Assembly: GCA_004556565.1 (NCBI GenBank)
Contig: SFGN01000004.1
Span: 91,466 to 155,465 of the forward strand
Direction: 5' to 3'
Source: Lachnospiraceae bacterium
GTDB lineage: Bacteria; Bacillota_A; Clostridia; Lachnospirales; Lachnospiraceae
DNA: 64,000 nucleotides
In this document: positions 1 to 9,700 of the stretch, piece after piece
Numbering within the stretch: the stretch's first letter is position 1
How the letters are laid out: the number at the start of each line of letters is the position of its first letter
The notes under the pieces: generated by a model
The model's input: the letters and a program-made list of their open reading frames with translations, nothing else
The model's database searches: none
What the model was told of the DNA's origin: nothing
Made by a program: the position numbers and the translations under genes

Positions 1-300
1 GAAATATTGGACGGGGCGGGAATTCCATGGCAGGTGTTTGTCAACCGTTCGGATTTGCCCGGAGGTTCTACTTTGGGAAACATCTCCCTTAATCAGGTTT
101 CAGTAAAATGTGCCGATATCGGGCTTGCCCAGCTTGCCATGCATTCTCCGTATGAGACTGCCGGCGTTAAGGATACGGAATATCTCATTCGGGCGGCAAA
201 AGAATTTTTTGAAACTTCTGTTCTGGAGTGCGAATCCGGAATATTCGAATTGAAAAAGAATATCCGTTACACACATAATCAGCATATGTCCGCCTCGTGA
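1..300 (+). CDS. M18 family aminopeptidase, C-terminal part (cut by window edge)
   Basis: The frame is open from the first base, so only the last 99 codons are present. The segment with PGGSTLGNIS, followed by QLAMHSPYETAGVKDT, is the conserved end of M18 (aspartyl aminopeptidase type) zinc peptidases; the His of MHSxxE is a metal ligand in that family. These are large cytosolic oligomeric enzymes that remove N-terminal residues from peptides. The protein runs about 30 residues past the usual family end (after EFFET), with a basic, non-conserved tail. The next gene begins 51 bp downstream with its own ribosome binding site. Family assignment is firm; substrate preference cannot be judged. Confidence 0.85.
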   Translation, partial: EILDGAGIPWQVFVNRSDLPGGSTLGNISLNQVSVKCADIGLAQLAMHSPYETAGVKDTEYLIRAAKEFFETSVLECESGIFELKKNIRYTHNQHMSAS

Positions 301-351
301 TGTCAGTTGGGGCTGACAGGTAAAAATAATCAGCGGGGAGAGAAAATATAT

Positions 352-1500
352 ATGCAGATCATAATACCGGATTATTATCGGGAATTCCGGTGTACGGCGG
401 ATTCCTGTGAGGATACATGCTGTGCAGGCTGGCAAATAATGATTGACAAATCTTCGATGAAACGGTATAACTCATATCGTGGTTCTTTTCAGAAAAAGCT
501 CCGTCAGGGAATTGACCTGCGCCGGGGTATGTTCCGTCAGGACAGTGAGAAGCGCTGTGCATTTCTGACAGATGATAATCTGTGTGAAATGTACCGGAAA
601 CTCGGCAGGAAGAGCCTGTGCCGGACATGTAAAAGATATCCACGGCATATTGAAGAGTTTGAAGGCGTAAGAGAGATAACATTGTCTTTATCATGCCCGG
701 AAGCTGCAAGGCTTTTGTTATACAAAAGAGAACCTGTCTCGTTCCTTTGCTTTGACAGGGAGGGAGAAGAAGAGTATGATAATTTTGACCCGTTTTTATA
801 TTCCGCTCTGGGAGATGCCAGAGAGATCATCCTGAAGATGCTTCGCAACAGGAAGCTGCCGGTGCTGAACCGGATTTTCATGAGTCTTGGACTTGCCTGG
901 GACATGCAGGTACGTATGGATAACGGAAAATTGTTCTCCTGCGGTGAAATGTTTTCCCTATATGAGAGGCAGACATATTTTGCGGCAGCCGGAAACAAAG
1001 CTGATGAATGGATGGAATCTTCTTCATGGCGTTACGCATTTTCAAGTCAGATGTTTGAAAACCTGTTCAGGCTGGAACTTTTGAGAGAAGACTGGAATCA
1101 GATGCTAGAAGAGTCCGCGGTTTGCCTGCTTGCACAAGGAAAAAAGAAGTATCAGGAGATACAGGGGAAATTTACAGAATGGATGTACGGTGAAAATGGC
1201 AGGGAACAGGAGCTGGACTGGGAGATACTCTGTGAACAGTTGATGGTATATTTTGTATTTACTTATTTTTGCGGAGCGGTATACGACGGGCGTGTTTTTG
1301 TCAATGTGCAGATGGCAGCGGCAAGTGTTTCTGTGATATGGGATTTGCTGGCTGCCCGCTGGATGAAAAATAAGAAAGAACTGAAAATGGAAGATGTGGT
1401 TGATATAACCTATCGTTTTTCCAGAGAATTGGAGCATTCGGATAATAATTTGAAAAAAATGTGGAAAATGCTGGGGGCACAGGAGAAATTGTTCCGGTAA
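352..1500 (+). CDS. FliB-like lysine-N-methylase family protein
   Basis: A 382-residue protein. The start is the ATG at 352, preceded by GGGGAGAG at 335-342; an upstream TTG in frame has no such site. The N-terminal 100 residues carry the YkgJ/FliB cysteine pattern: C14, C19, C23-C24, then C69, C78, C90 and C93 (LCRTCKRYPR), which suggests a metal or Fe-S site. In Salmonella, FliB methylates flagellin lysines, but no flagellar gene is visible here, and many clostridial homologues occur outside flagellar loci, so the substrate is unknown. The C-terminal 280 residues are helical and weakly conserved. The gene stands 38 bp before the PurF-like gene and could be co-transcribed with it. Confidence 0.8.
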   Translation: MQIIIPDYYREFRCTADSCEDTCCAGWQIMIDKSSMKRYNSYRGSFQKKLRQGIDLRRGMFRQDSEKRCAFLTDDNLCEMYRKLGRKSLCRTCKRYPRHIEEFEGVREITLSLSCPEAARLLLYKREPVSFLCFDREGEEEYDNFDPFLYSALGDAREIILKMLRNRKLPVLNRIFMSLGLAWDMQVRMDNGKLFSCGEMFSLYERQTYFAAAGNKADEWMESSSWRYAFSSQMFENLFRLELLREDWNQMLEESAVCLLAQGKKKYQEIQGKFTEWMYGENGREQELDWEILCEQLMVYFVFTYFCGAVYDGRVFVNVQMAAASVSVIWDLLAARWMKNKKELKMEDVVDITYRFSRELEHSDNNLKKMWKMLGAQEKLFR

Positions 1501-1538
1501 AACCATATTTTAATAAACAATTTACGAGGAGGCAGACA

Positions 1539-2948
1539 ATGGGAGGATTTTTTGGTGTAACTTCAAAAACGGATTGTACGCTGGAACTGTTTTATGGCGT
1601 GGATTATCATTCCCATCTGGGAACAAGACGCGGTGGAATGGCAACTTATGGAGAAAAAGGATTTCAGAGAGCAATTCATAATATTGAAAATGCTCCGTTC
1701 CGCACTAAATTTGAGAGGGATGTTGAAGAACTAAGCGGGAATATGGGAATCGGATGTATATCAGATTATGAGCCCCAGCCGCTTTTGATACAGTCCCACC
1801 TGGGAAGTTTTGCCATCACGACAGTGGGAAAAATTAACAATCAGGATGAACTTCTTAAGAAAATTTATGAGAACGGCACAGGACATTTCCAGGAGATGAG
1901 CGGAGGCCAGATCAATGCGACTGAATTAGTCGCTGCGTTGATTACGAAGGCCGATTCACTGGTTGAGGGAATCCGTTTTGTCCAGGAAATTGTGGATGGC
2001 TCTATGACGATTCTGCTGATGACAAAAGAAGGGCTGTATGCTGCCAGAGATAAATATGGCCGTACACCGCTTGTAATCGGAAAAAAGGAAGGGGCATTCT
2101 GTGTATCCTTTGAAAATTTTGCATATATCAATCTGGGATATGAAGATTATAAAGAATTAGGTCCTGCGGAAATCGTTCATATCACGCCGGAGAGTGTCGA
2201 GACGGTCAGCCCTCCGGGGGAAGAAATGAAAATCTGCTCGTTCCTCTGGGTATATTATGGGTATCCGACCTCATCCTATGAGGGAATCAATGTTGAGAAT
2301 ATGCGTTATAAATGCGGAAGTATGCTGGCAAAACGTGACGGCGGCGGAGTAAATCCGGATATTGTAGCCGGAGTACCTGATTCCGGTATTGCACATGCAA
2401 TCGGGTATGCAAATGAATCCGGAATCCCATACGCAAGACCATTTATTAAATACACCCCCACGTGGCCCCGTTCTTTTATGCCGACCAATCAGAGCCAGAG
2501 GGAGTTGATTGCCCGTATGAAGCTGATTCCGGTACAGGCACTGATCGAGAATAAAAAACTGCTTCTGATCGATGATTCTATTGTAAGAGGAACACAGCTG
2601 CGTGAGACGACGGAATTTTTGTACCGCAGCGGTGCAAAAGAGGTACACATCCGTCCGGCATGTCCGCCTCTTTTATTCGGATGTAAATACCTGAATTTTT
2701 CACGCTCCAAATCAGAAATGGATCTTATAACAAGAAGAGTGATCCAGGAGAGAGAAGGAGAGGTTACGCAGGAAATACTTGATGAATATGCAGATCCGTG
2801 CTGTGCAAAATATGACGAGATGCTGGAGGAAATCCGGAAACGCCTGAACTTTACTACTCTGAGATATCATCGTCTGGATGATCTTGTGGCATCAATCGGA
2901 CTGTCTCCGTGCAAGCTGTGTACATACTGCTTTAACGGGAAAGAATAA
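1539..2948 (+). CDS. PurF-like amidophosphoribosyltransferase paralogue lacking the N-terminal nucleophile cysteine
   Basis: A 469-residue protein with the two-domain layout of glutamine PRPP amidotransferase: an N-terminal Ntn-glutaminase fold (about 1-250) and a C-terminal phosphoribosyltransferase domain with the PRPP loop LLLIDDSIVRGT near 343-352. The start at 1539 follows GAGGAGGC at 1526. True PurF is processed to expose Cys as residue 1 (MCG...). Here the protein begins MGGFFGV, so the glutaminase nucleophile is absent and no other Cys is close to the start. Cysteines that could hold the Bacillus-type Fe-S cluster seem retained (MKICSF, LLFGCKY, C458/C461/C464). It may use free ammonia, be regulatory, or do another PRPP reaction. 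A real purF would be expected elsewhere. Confidence 0.85.
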   Translation: MGGFFGVTSKTDCTLELFYGVDYHSHLGTRRGGMATYGEKGFQRAIHNIENAPFRTKFERDVEELSGNMGIGCISDYEPQPLLIQSHLGSFAITTVGKINNQDELLKKIYENGTGHFQEMSGGQINATELVAALITKADSLVEGIRFVQEIVDGSMTILLMTKEGLYAARDKYGRTPLVIGKKEGAFCVSFENFAYINLGYEDYKELGPAEIVHITPESVETVSPPGEEMKICSFLWVYYGYPTSSYEGINVENMRYKCGSMLAKRDGGGVNPDIVAGVPDSGIAHAIGYANESGIPYARPFIKYTPTWPRSFMPTNQSQRELIARMKLIPVQALIENKKLLLIDDSIVRGTQLRETTEFLYRSGAKEVHIRPACPPLLFGCKYLNFSRSKSEMDLITRRVIQEREGEVTQEILDEYADPCCAKYDEMLEEIRKRLNFTTLRYHRLDDLVASIGLSPCKLCTYCFNGKE

Positions 2949-2957
2949 AAACAGGTG

Positions 2958-2986
2958 TTGACTTTTTGTTCTATTTACTGTAGTAT
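2958..2986 (+). promoter_or_regulatory. Candidate promoter upstream of ssrA
   Basis: TTGACT (2958-2963), 17 bp, TAGTAT (2981-2986), about 88 bp before the mature tmRNA 5' end. The start point would fall inside the terminator hairpin of the upstream gene, so the precursor would have a long 5' leader to be removed by RNase P. No better promoter is visible closer to ssrA. Confidence 0.45.
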
Positions 2987-2988
2987 AA

Positions 2989-3020
2989 CCATACGGATGG
3001 AAAGTCCGTATGGCTTATTT
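2989..3020 (+). terminator. Intrinsic terminator of the PurF-like gene
   Basis: CCATACGGA (2989-2997) pairs perfectly with TCCGTATGG (3005-3013), loop of 7, followed by the T-rich CTTATTTTGA. It ends four bases before repeat copy A. Confidence 0.7.
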
Positions 3021-3023
3021 TGA

Positions 3024-3065
3024 TTGCCATGCATTCGGAAAAAGGTCCGGTGGTTCTTTTTAAGT
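3024..3065 (+). repeat. Terminator-associated palindromic repeat, copy A
   Basis: TTGCCATGCATTCGG followed by AAAAAGGTCCGGTGGTTC and a T run. It matches the window-wide consensus TTGCCA-GCATATGA-AAAAAGGTCC-GGT-GGACCTTTTTTGAG. It lies between the PurF-gene terminator and the tmRNA. Confidence 0.75.
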
Positions 3066-3080
3066 CATTTATTTTTTAGA

Positions 3081-3424
3081 GGGCTTGTACTGGTTTCGAC
3101 AGGGATCTCGAAGATGGAGAAGCTATCCGCAGGCAGATGCGTTAAATAGCAAATTATAATTAAACGCTAACGATAATTTCGAATTAGCTGCAGCCTAAAT
3201 GCTGCATGTCAGCCTGGAGGCACCCACACCTTCAGTGTCTGGCATCAATGATGTGGGAAACGATGCCGGTAAAGCTTTGAGCCGGCAGGCGTATCATGAA
3301 GCTACTGAAACTGTAAGGGTGTTAGTTCCCGTATGGCAGAGGGAATGTTAAAGAACTGACTATGATAGTAGAAGTACATGGGAAAGGTTTTTGGACGCGG
3401 GTTCGACTCCCGCCAGGTCCACTA
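3081..3424 (+). ncRNA. ssrA: tmRNA (SsrA)
   Basis: The 5' part GGGCTTGTACTGGTTTCGACAG and the 3' part GGTTCGACTCCCGCC are the hallmark tRNA-like halves; the acceptor stem pairs GGGCTTG (3081-3087) with CAGGTCC (3414-3420). The 3' end reads ACTA, so CCA is not encoded and must be added. The tag frame resumes at GCT 3166 and ends at TAA 3196-3198, giving ANDNFELAAA, with the usual AAA degradation end. The RNA frees stalled ribosomes with SmpB and tags the incomplete protein; smpB is not in this window. The precise 3' boundary is uncertain by about 3 nt. Confidence 0.97.
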
Positions 3425-3435
3425 CTAATGCTGAA

Positions 3436-3465
3436 AATCCGAACTCATCGAGTTCGGATTTTTTT
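3436..3465 (+). terminator. Intrinsic terminator of ssrA
   Basis: AATCCGAACTC (3436-3446) pairs with GAGTTCGGATT (3450-3460), loop ATC, followed by TTTTT. Confidence 0.9.
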
Positions 3466-3525
3466 GCGTTGTGCGCCCGCCTCGGGCGGACTTCTTACAT
3501 TACCTGACACAGCAGGCTTTTTTTG

Positions 3526-3555
3526 TTGCACCTTTCTGTGCGTTTGTATTATACT
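3526..3555 (+). promoter_or_regulatory. Candidate sigma-A promoter of the phospholipase-like gene
   Basis: TTGCAC (3526-3531), 18 bp, TATACT (3550-3555), about 120 bp before the start codon at 3675. Confidence 0.55.
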
Positions 3556-3674
3556 AGATAAACAGAGGGCTTTTCACAGATTTTACCTTGATTTTACTGT
3601 ATAGAACTGGATAAAAGCTTAAGAATTATATTATGATAATTATCGGACAGTCAGAACAGGAGGAGATGCCAGAT

Positions 3675-4493
3675 ATGCCGACAACATATGCACACTATCG
3701 GTTCGGAAAGGATGTGCTGGAAGCACTTCCCGGACCGCTTCAGAAATCAATTGAGAGCAGAAGGGAATTATTTGATATCGGGCTTCACGGTCCGGATATC
3801 CTGTTTTATTACAGAGTTCTTTTTCGGAATCATGTAAATCAGACCGGATATCAGCTGCATGATCTGCCTGCGGACACGTTTTTTAAACGGGCAGAGAGGG
3901 GGATTGAAAAATCCACGGATAAAGCGGGGGCACGTGCTTATATATATGGTGTGATCTGCCATTTCGCACTGGATAGTGAATGCCATAATTACGTAGAGAA
4001 GATGATTCAGGTCAGCGGAATCAGCCATTCAGAAATCGAGATGGAGTTTGACCGGCTGCTTTTGACGGAGGACGGTATCGAACCGGTGTCTTATCTGGGA
4101 ACAGGGCATATTCACCCGACAAGAGAGAATGCTGAAATTATCGCTCCGTTTTATAAGGGGATTTCCGTGGCGGAAATAAAAAAGACACTGGCGTATATGA
4201 TTCTCTGTCTCAAAGTTCTTCATGCCCCTGATATGCGCAAGCGCAAGCTTCTGACCGGCATATTGAAGCTGGCAGGACAGAAAGAGAAAAGCGATATGAT
4301 TATGAGTCTGTCGCCCAATCCGGACTGTAAAGAATATACGAAGATTCTTAAAAGGCAATATGAAGGCGCGAAGTCTCTGGCAGTGAAACTTATTTTAAAC
4401 TATCAGGGAGTTCTTTTGAGGGATGAAAAGCTTTCAGAACGATTTGGAAAAACCTTCGGGGCAGGGGATGACTGGGAAAGTCTGGAAGTATAA
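3675..4493 (+). CDS. Zinc-dependent phospholipase C-like protein
   Basis: A 272-residue protein. The start at 3675 is chosen because AGGAGGAG (3658-3665) is 9 nt away and because MPTTYAHYRFG is the usual beginning of this family. It has the zinc-dependent phospholipase C fold signature: His7, GLHGPDILFYY, and the HFALDSECH metal motif (His-x3-Asp-x3-His). No signal peptide is seen, so unlike secreted clostridial alpha-toxins it is likely cytosolic. Members of this intracellular group are widespread in Lachnospiraceae and uncharacterised; lipid hydrolysis is inferred from the fold only. It is followed after 23 bp by an MFS transporter and may share its transcript. Confidence 0.75.
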   Translation: MPTTYAHYRFGKDVLEALPGPLQKSIESRRELFDIGLHGPDILFYYRVLFRNHVNQTGYQLHDLPADTFFKRAERGIEKSTDKAGARAYIYGVICHFALDSECHNYVEKMIQVSGISHSEIEMEFDRLLLTEDGIEPVSYLGTGHIHPTRENAEIIAPFYKGISVAEIKKTLAYMILCLKVLHAPDMRKRKLLTGILKLAGQKEKSDMIMSLSPNPDCKEYTKILKRQYEGAKSLAVKLILNYQGVLLRDEKLSERFGKTFGAGDDWESLEV

Positions 4494-4516
4494 ATTGTAC
4501 AAATTGGAGGAATGAG

Positions 4517-5758
4517 ATGAAATTTAAAATGACACCATTGGAGAAAAAATGGGTATTGTATGATGTGGGAAATTCGGCCTTTACGATGCTGGTAACTACA
4601 ATTTTCCCGATTTATTTTAATTATCTGGCGGGGAACGCAGGTATATCTGATGTCAATTATCTGGCATACTGGGGATATGCATCCTCAATCTGCACTCTGC
4701 TTGTGGCACTGATGGGACCTACGCTTGGAGCTGTGGCAGATACAAAAAATTTTAAGAAAAAAATATTCACAACTGTAATGTTGATCGGTGTGGCCGGCTG
4801 CGTAATACTGGGATTTTTGTCCTCCTGGATCTGGTTTCTGGGCGTGTTCGTAATCGCAAAAACAGGATATTCCGCCAGTCTTGTGTTTTATGATGCCATG
4901 CTGACCGATGTTACGGAGCCGGAGCGTATGGATACCGTATCTTCCCAGGGATTTGCGTGGGGATATATCGGCAGCTGTATTCCATTTATCGCCAGCCTTG
5001 TAATTGTTCTGGGCGGCGGAAAAGTAGGGCTTTCCATGCAGTCCTCAATGGTAATCGCCTTCATCATAACTGCTGCATGGTGGCTGGCATCCGCTATCCC
5101 GCTGCTTTGTTCATATAAGCAGAAACATTATGTGGAATCTGCCGGACATGTAGTACGTGACAGTTTTATACGTCTGGGACATACATTCCGTGACATTAAA
5201 AAGGAAAAACATATTTTCCTGTTTTTGTTGGCGTTTTTCTTTTATATCGATGGAGTTTACACTATTATTGATATGGCGACCGCATACGGGCAGGCACTGG
5301 GGCTTGACAGCACCGGACTTCTCCTGGCACTGCTTGTGACCCAGATCGTTGCATTTCCTGCAGTTTTGGTTATGAGCCGGATTTCCAAAAAGATCGGCTC
5401 CACGAATGTATTGACTATCTGTATTGTTGCTTACCTTGGAATCATACTTTTTGCATGTACTTTAGATAAACAGAGCGAATTCTGGTTTTTGGCAGTCATG
5501 GTCGGTCTGTTCCAGGGAACGGTGCAGGCACTGTCGCGTTCCTATTTTGGGAAAATTATCCCGGCGGAGAAATCGGGAGAATACTTTGGTCTCTATGACA
5601 TTTGTGGTAAAGGCGCAGCTGTGCTTGGGACAACGCTGGTGTCTGTGATGACACAGCTGACAGCAAGGATGAATGTCGGTGTCGGAGCGATTTCCGTATT
5701 GTTCATAATCGGTTTCTTCCTTTTCAGAAAAGCGGTAAAACTAAATCCGGAAGTATAA
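4517..5758 (+). CDS. MFS transporter, UMF1/Atg22-like
   Basis: A 413-residue membrane protein with about 12 hydrophobic segments. The N-terminus EKKWVLYDVGNSAF is diagnostic for the UMF1 (Atg22-like) branch of the major facilitator superfamily, related to vacuolar amino-acid effluxers in yeast. The start at 4517 follows GGAGG (4506-4510). Bacterial members may export amino acids or other small molecules, but no substrate is established. A strong terminator lies 73 bp past the stop. Confidence 0.85.
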   Translation: MKFKMTPLEKKWVLYDVGNSAFTMLVTTIFPIYFNYLAGNAGISDVNYLAYWGYASSICTLLVALMGPTLGAVADTKNFKKKIFTTVMLIGVAGCVILGFLSSWIWFLGVFVIAKTGYSASLVFYDAMLTDVTEPERMDTVSSQGFAWGYIGSCIPFIASLVIVLGGGKVGLSMQSSMVIAFIITAAWWLASAIPLLCSYKQKHYVESAGHVVRDSFIRLGHTFRDIKKEKHIFLFLLAFFFYIDGVYTIIDMATAYGQALGLDSTGLLLALLVTQIVAFPAVLVMSRISKKIGSTNVLTICIVAYLGIILFACTLDKQSEFWFLAVMVGLFQGTVQALSRSYFGKIIPAEKSGEYFGLYDICGKGAAVLGTTLVSVMTQLTARMNVGVGAISVLFIIGFFLFRKAVKLNPEV

Positions 5759-5830
5759 ACCGTCAGTGAGAATAAAATGTTGACAATAAGTTGAAAAATC
5801 AAATATAATGCATAGGCAATAAGTGGAAAA

Positions 5831-5864
5831 CGGGGAATCCATCACGATGGGTTCTCCGCTTTTT
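5831..5864 (+). terminator. Intrinsic terminator after the MFS gene
   Basis: CGGGGAATCCAT (5831 on) pairs with ATGGGTTCTCCG (to 5858) through a CACG tetraloop, with two G-U pairs, followed by CTTTTTGG. Confidence 0.85.
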
Positions 5865-5965
5865 GGCAGAAAAACTGTATTTTGGCTGAGAAAAAACTAA
5901 CCGGATCAGAAATTGTGAAAAAATCGTAAAATCGACATGAAATTTACCAAATGAAAAAGAGAAGA

Positions 5966-5974
5966 TGTTATAAT
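5966..5974 (+). promoter_or_regulatory. Extended -10 promoter of the ABC transporter operon
   Basis: TGT-TATAAT (5966-5974) is a perfect extended -10 element; no good -35 box is seen at 17 bp. It stands 64 bp before the ATPase start. Confidence 0.55.
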
Positions 5975-6037
5975 GCAATGTAGTTGTTTTGAAAATGATT
6001 AAGACAAGTTACAGTAAGGCAGATGTGAGGAAAAAAT

Positions 6038-6742
6038 ATGTCGGAATTTGTACGTTTGGAAAATATTACAAAAATTTATAAAATGGGCGAAGTTGAGATC
6101 CGGGCGGCAGACGGTATTAATTTTGTGATTGAAAAAGGAGAATTTGTCGTGATCGTCGGCCCAAGCGGAGCCGGCAAGACAACAGTCCTGAATATTCTCG
6201 GAGGTATGGATACGGCCACCGGCGGCAGCATAACTGTGGATGGAGAGAATATTACGGGATATAATGAGCGGCAGCTTACCGCCTACAGAAGGAATGATAT
6301 CGGCTTTGTGTTCCAGTTCTATAACCTGGTTCCGAATCTGACTGCAAAAGAAAATGTGGAGCTGGCACTTCAGATCTGTAAAGATCCGCTGGACGCAAAG
6401 CAGGTGCTTGACGATGTGGGACTTGGCGATCGTCTGGATAATTTTCCGGCACAGTTATCCGGAGGGGAACAGCAGAGGGTGTCTATTGCCAGAGCACTTG
6501 CAAAGAATCCGAAGCTTCTTTTGTGTGATGAACCGACAGGCGCTCTGGACTACAATACCGGCAAGGCAATTCTTAAGCTTTTGCAGGATATGTGCAGGAA
6601 CAGAGGGATGACAGTCATCGTTATTACGCACAATTCGGCACTGGCGCCGATGGCAGACCGTCTGATTCGGATAAAGAATGGAAAAGTATCTTCGATGGAG
6701 AAAAATGAAAATCCGGTATCCATAGATGAAATTGAATGGTAG
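6038..6742 (+). CDS. ABC transporter ATP-binding protein (MacB/LolD type)
   Basis: A 234-residue nucleotide-binding subunit with Walker A GPSGAGKTT near 41-49, Q-loop in FVFQFYNLVP, signature LSGGEQQR, Walker B LLLCDEPTGALD and the switch His in ITHNS. These are features of the MacB/LolD class, which pairs with FtsX-type permeases rather than with classical importers. The stop codon is 15 bp from the start of the permease, so they are one unit. The role is probably mechanotransmission or export of peptides, lipids or antibiotics; the downstream two-component system suggests a stress-sensing function. Confidence 0.93.
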   Translation: MSEFVRLENITKIYKMGEVEIRAADGINFVIEKGEFVVIVGPSGAGKTTVLNILGGMDTATGGSITVDGENITGYNERQLTAYRRNDIGFVFQFYNLVPNLTAKENVELALQICKDPLDAKQVLDDVGLGDRLDNFPAQLSGGEQQRVSIARALAKNPKLLLCDEPTGALDYNTGKAILKLLQDMCRNRGMTVIVITHNSALAPMADRLIRIKNGKVSSMEKNENPVSIDEIEW

Positions 6743-6757
6743 GTGGCAGGAGTGCAT

Positions 6758-9700
6758 ATGAAGAAAAAAGCACTGAGAAAAGATTTTTATATGGAAATCC
6801 GAAGAAGTCTGGGGCGATTCCTGTCCATTTTCTTTATCGTGGCAATTGGCGTGGCATTTTTTGCAGGAATCCGTGCCACGGAACCGGACATGAGGCTTTC
6901 GGGGGATGAATATTTCGATGAAGCAAATCTGATGGATATTCAGGTGATCAGCACGCTGGGGCTTACGGATGATGATGTGGAAGCACTGGAAGATGTGGAA
7001 GGAATAGAAAAGGTCGAAGCCGGTTATTCGACAGATGTACTGTGTGCGAGAGGTGAGAATCAGGCTGTACTTCACCTGATGTCCATTCTCCCTTCCATGA
7101 ATAAACTGACTGTGGAGGAAGGGCGGCTTCCAGAAAAATTCGATGAATGTGTAATGGATGCGGATTATGCGGCAAGTGAGGAATATAAAATCGGAGATAC
7201 GATTACCGTAACATCGGGGACAGATGATGAAATTTCAGATACTCTGGTGACAGATACATTTACGATTGTCGGGACGGTCAGCAGTCCTTGCTATATTGCC
7301 TTTACGCGTGGAAGCACGACGATCGGAAACGGAAAGGTCTCCGGTTTTGTCGGCGTTATGGATGATGCATTTTCCATGGACGTGTATACAGAAATATATG
7401 CCACAGTTGAAGGTGCGAAGGAGCTGACTGCTTTTACAAAGGAGTATGACAGTCGGCGGGACGAAGTTCTTGCTAATGTCGAAGCAATCCGTGAAGAACG
7501 GGAAATTGCACGGTATCAGCAAATTGTCGATGAAGCTGAGGAAGAACTTGATAAAGCAAGACAAGAGCTGGAAGACGGCAGACAGGAAGCACAGACTGAA
7601 CTGGATGATGCCTGGCAGAAAATTACGGACGGACAGGTACAGATTGATGATGCAAAACAACAGATTTCCGATTCGAGGGCAGAGCTGGAGAATTCCAGGC
7701 TGCAGTTGATTAACGGACAGCAGGAGCTGGATCAGAACCGGGCGGCTGTGGAAGCCCAGAAGACAGAGCTGGAAGCAAAAGCACAGGAGCTGGCGGAATC
7801 AAGAGCCCAGTATGAAGCATTGGCGGCAAGCGGGATGGCCGACGAGTCGACGCTTCAGACAATGGCTGCCCAGCTGGATCAGGCGGAGGCACAGATACAG
7901 GCGGCAAGGGTTCAGCTTAACGCTGCGGAAGCTCAGTTCACATCTGCACAGGCAGAGATTGACTCCGGCTGGACGCAGTTGTATGATGGGCAAAGTCAGC
8001 TTGATGAGGCAGAAGCAGAGCTTACTCAGAAGGAGCAGGAATTGGCAGATGCCCGTCAGGAATATGAAGACGGAAAAGCGGATGCGGAGAAAGAAATTGC
8101 AGATGCTGAGCAGGAAATCGCAGATGCTGAAGAAGATATTAAAAGCATAAAACCTGCAGAATGGTATATCAATAATCGTGATGACCTGAATGAATATACC
8201 GGATATGGTGAGAATGCAGACCGTATGAAGTCAATCGGGGAGGTGTTCCCGGTCATGTTCTTCCTTGTTGCGGCATTGATCAGTCTGACGACTATGACGA
8301 GAATGGTGGAAGAGCAGAGAACACAGATCGGCACACTGAAGGCACTGGGCTACGGCAGAGGTTCTATTGCAGGAAAGTTCCTGGTTTATGCCACTCTTGC
8401 AACCATATTAGGAAGTGTTTTCGGAGTACTGTTCGGCGAAAAAATATTTCCGTATATTATTATTACTGCTTACGGAATTATGTATAAACATATGCATAAT
8501 CTGGTGCTGTCTTATAATATATATTATGCCGTTGTGGCATCAGGTATTGCTCTGGCATGTACACTGCTGGCTACCTTGTTCTCATGTTATAAAGAATTAC
8601 GGGAACAGTCGGCGCAGTTGATGCGGCCTCCCGCACCGAAAAATGGAAAACGGGTATTCCTGGAGCGGATACCGTTTATTTGGAATCGTCTGAGTTTTAC
8701 ATGGAAATCAACCATCCGGAATCTGATCCGATATAAAAAACGATTCTTTATGACAATTGTCGGAATCAGCGGATGTATGGGGCTGCTTCTGACCGGCTTT
8801 GGGCTGGAAGACTCTATTTCCAACATCGGGGTGCTCCAGTATGAAGACCTTCAGAAATATGACGGAAATCTGATATTGGATACTGATGCAAAGGAAGAAG
8901 ATAAAGAAGCTGCATATGATACGCTCACGGAGGATTCCAGCGTGAAAATGACATGCCGTTCCCTGCTTCAGCAGGTTTCCATCGGAAACGGCGAAAAGAG
9001 TAAAGATGTGTATCTGAATGTTCCGGAGAAGACAGACGGTTTTGAAAATTTTATTGTTCTCAGAGACCGTGTTTCACATGAAGAATATTTTCTGGATGAT
9101 GAAGGTGCAGTCCTGACAGAAAAAATGGCAAAAGAGCTGGGTGTTAAGGCAGGGGATGCCATTTACATAAAAGATGCAGGCGGAGAAGGAAAGATTAAGA
9201 TTACTGCCATCTGCGAAAACTATATGCATCATTATCTCTATATGACAGAATCATCATATGAAAAAGTCTACGGAGAAAAACCGGATTACAATTCCGTTTA
9301 TTATATAATGGAAGATGGGAAGGAATATATGACGGAAGATGTGGGTGAAGATGTACTTGCCGGAGAAGGTGCGTTGAGCGTAAGCTATACAGAAGGGGTT
9401 GCAGGGCAGATTCAGGATATGCTGTCAGCATTGGATATTGTAATGGCTGTCCTGATTATTTCGGCGGGACTGCTTGCATTTGTTGTACTGTACAACCTGA
9501 ATAATATCAATATTACGGAACGAAAACGGGAACTGGCAACTTTGAAGGTGCTTGGATTTTATCCTGCCGAGGTTTCGGAATATGTTTTTCGTGAAAATCT
9601 GCTCCTGACTGTGATAGGGGCGGCGGCGGGATGCTTCCTGGGGAAAATCCTGCATCAGTTCATTATCGTGACAGTTGAGATAGATTCGGCGATGTTCGGA

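Noticed and set aside
3362..3604. 80-codon open frame across the tmRNA 3' end and its terminator
   Set aside because: It overlaps the tRNA-like domain and the terminator hairpin and has no ribosome site.
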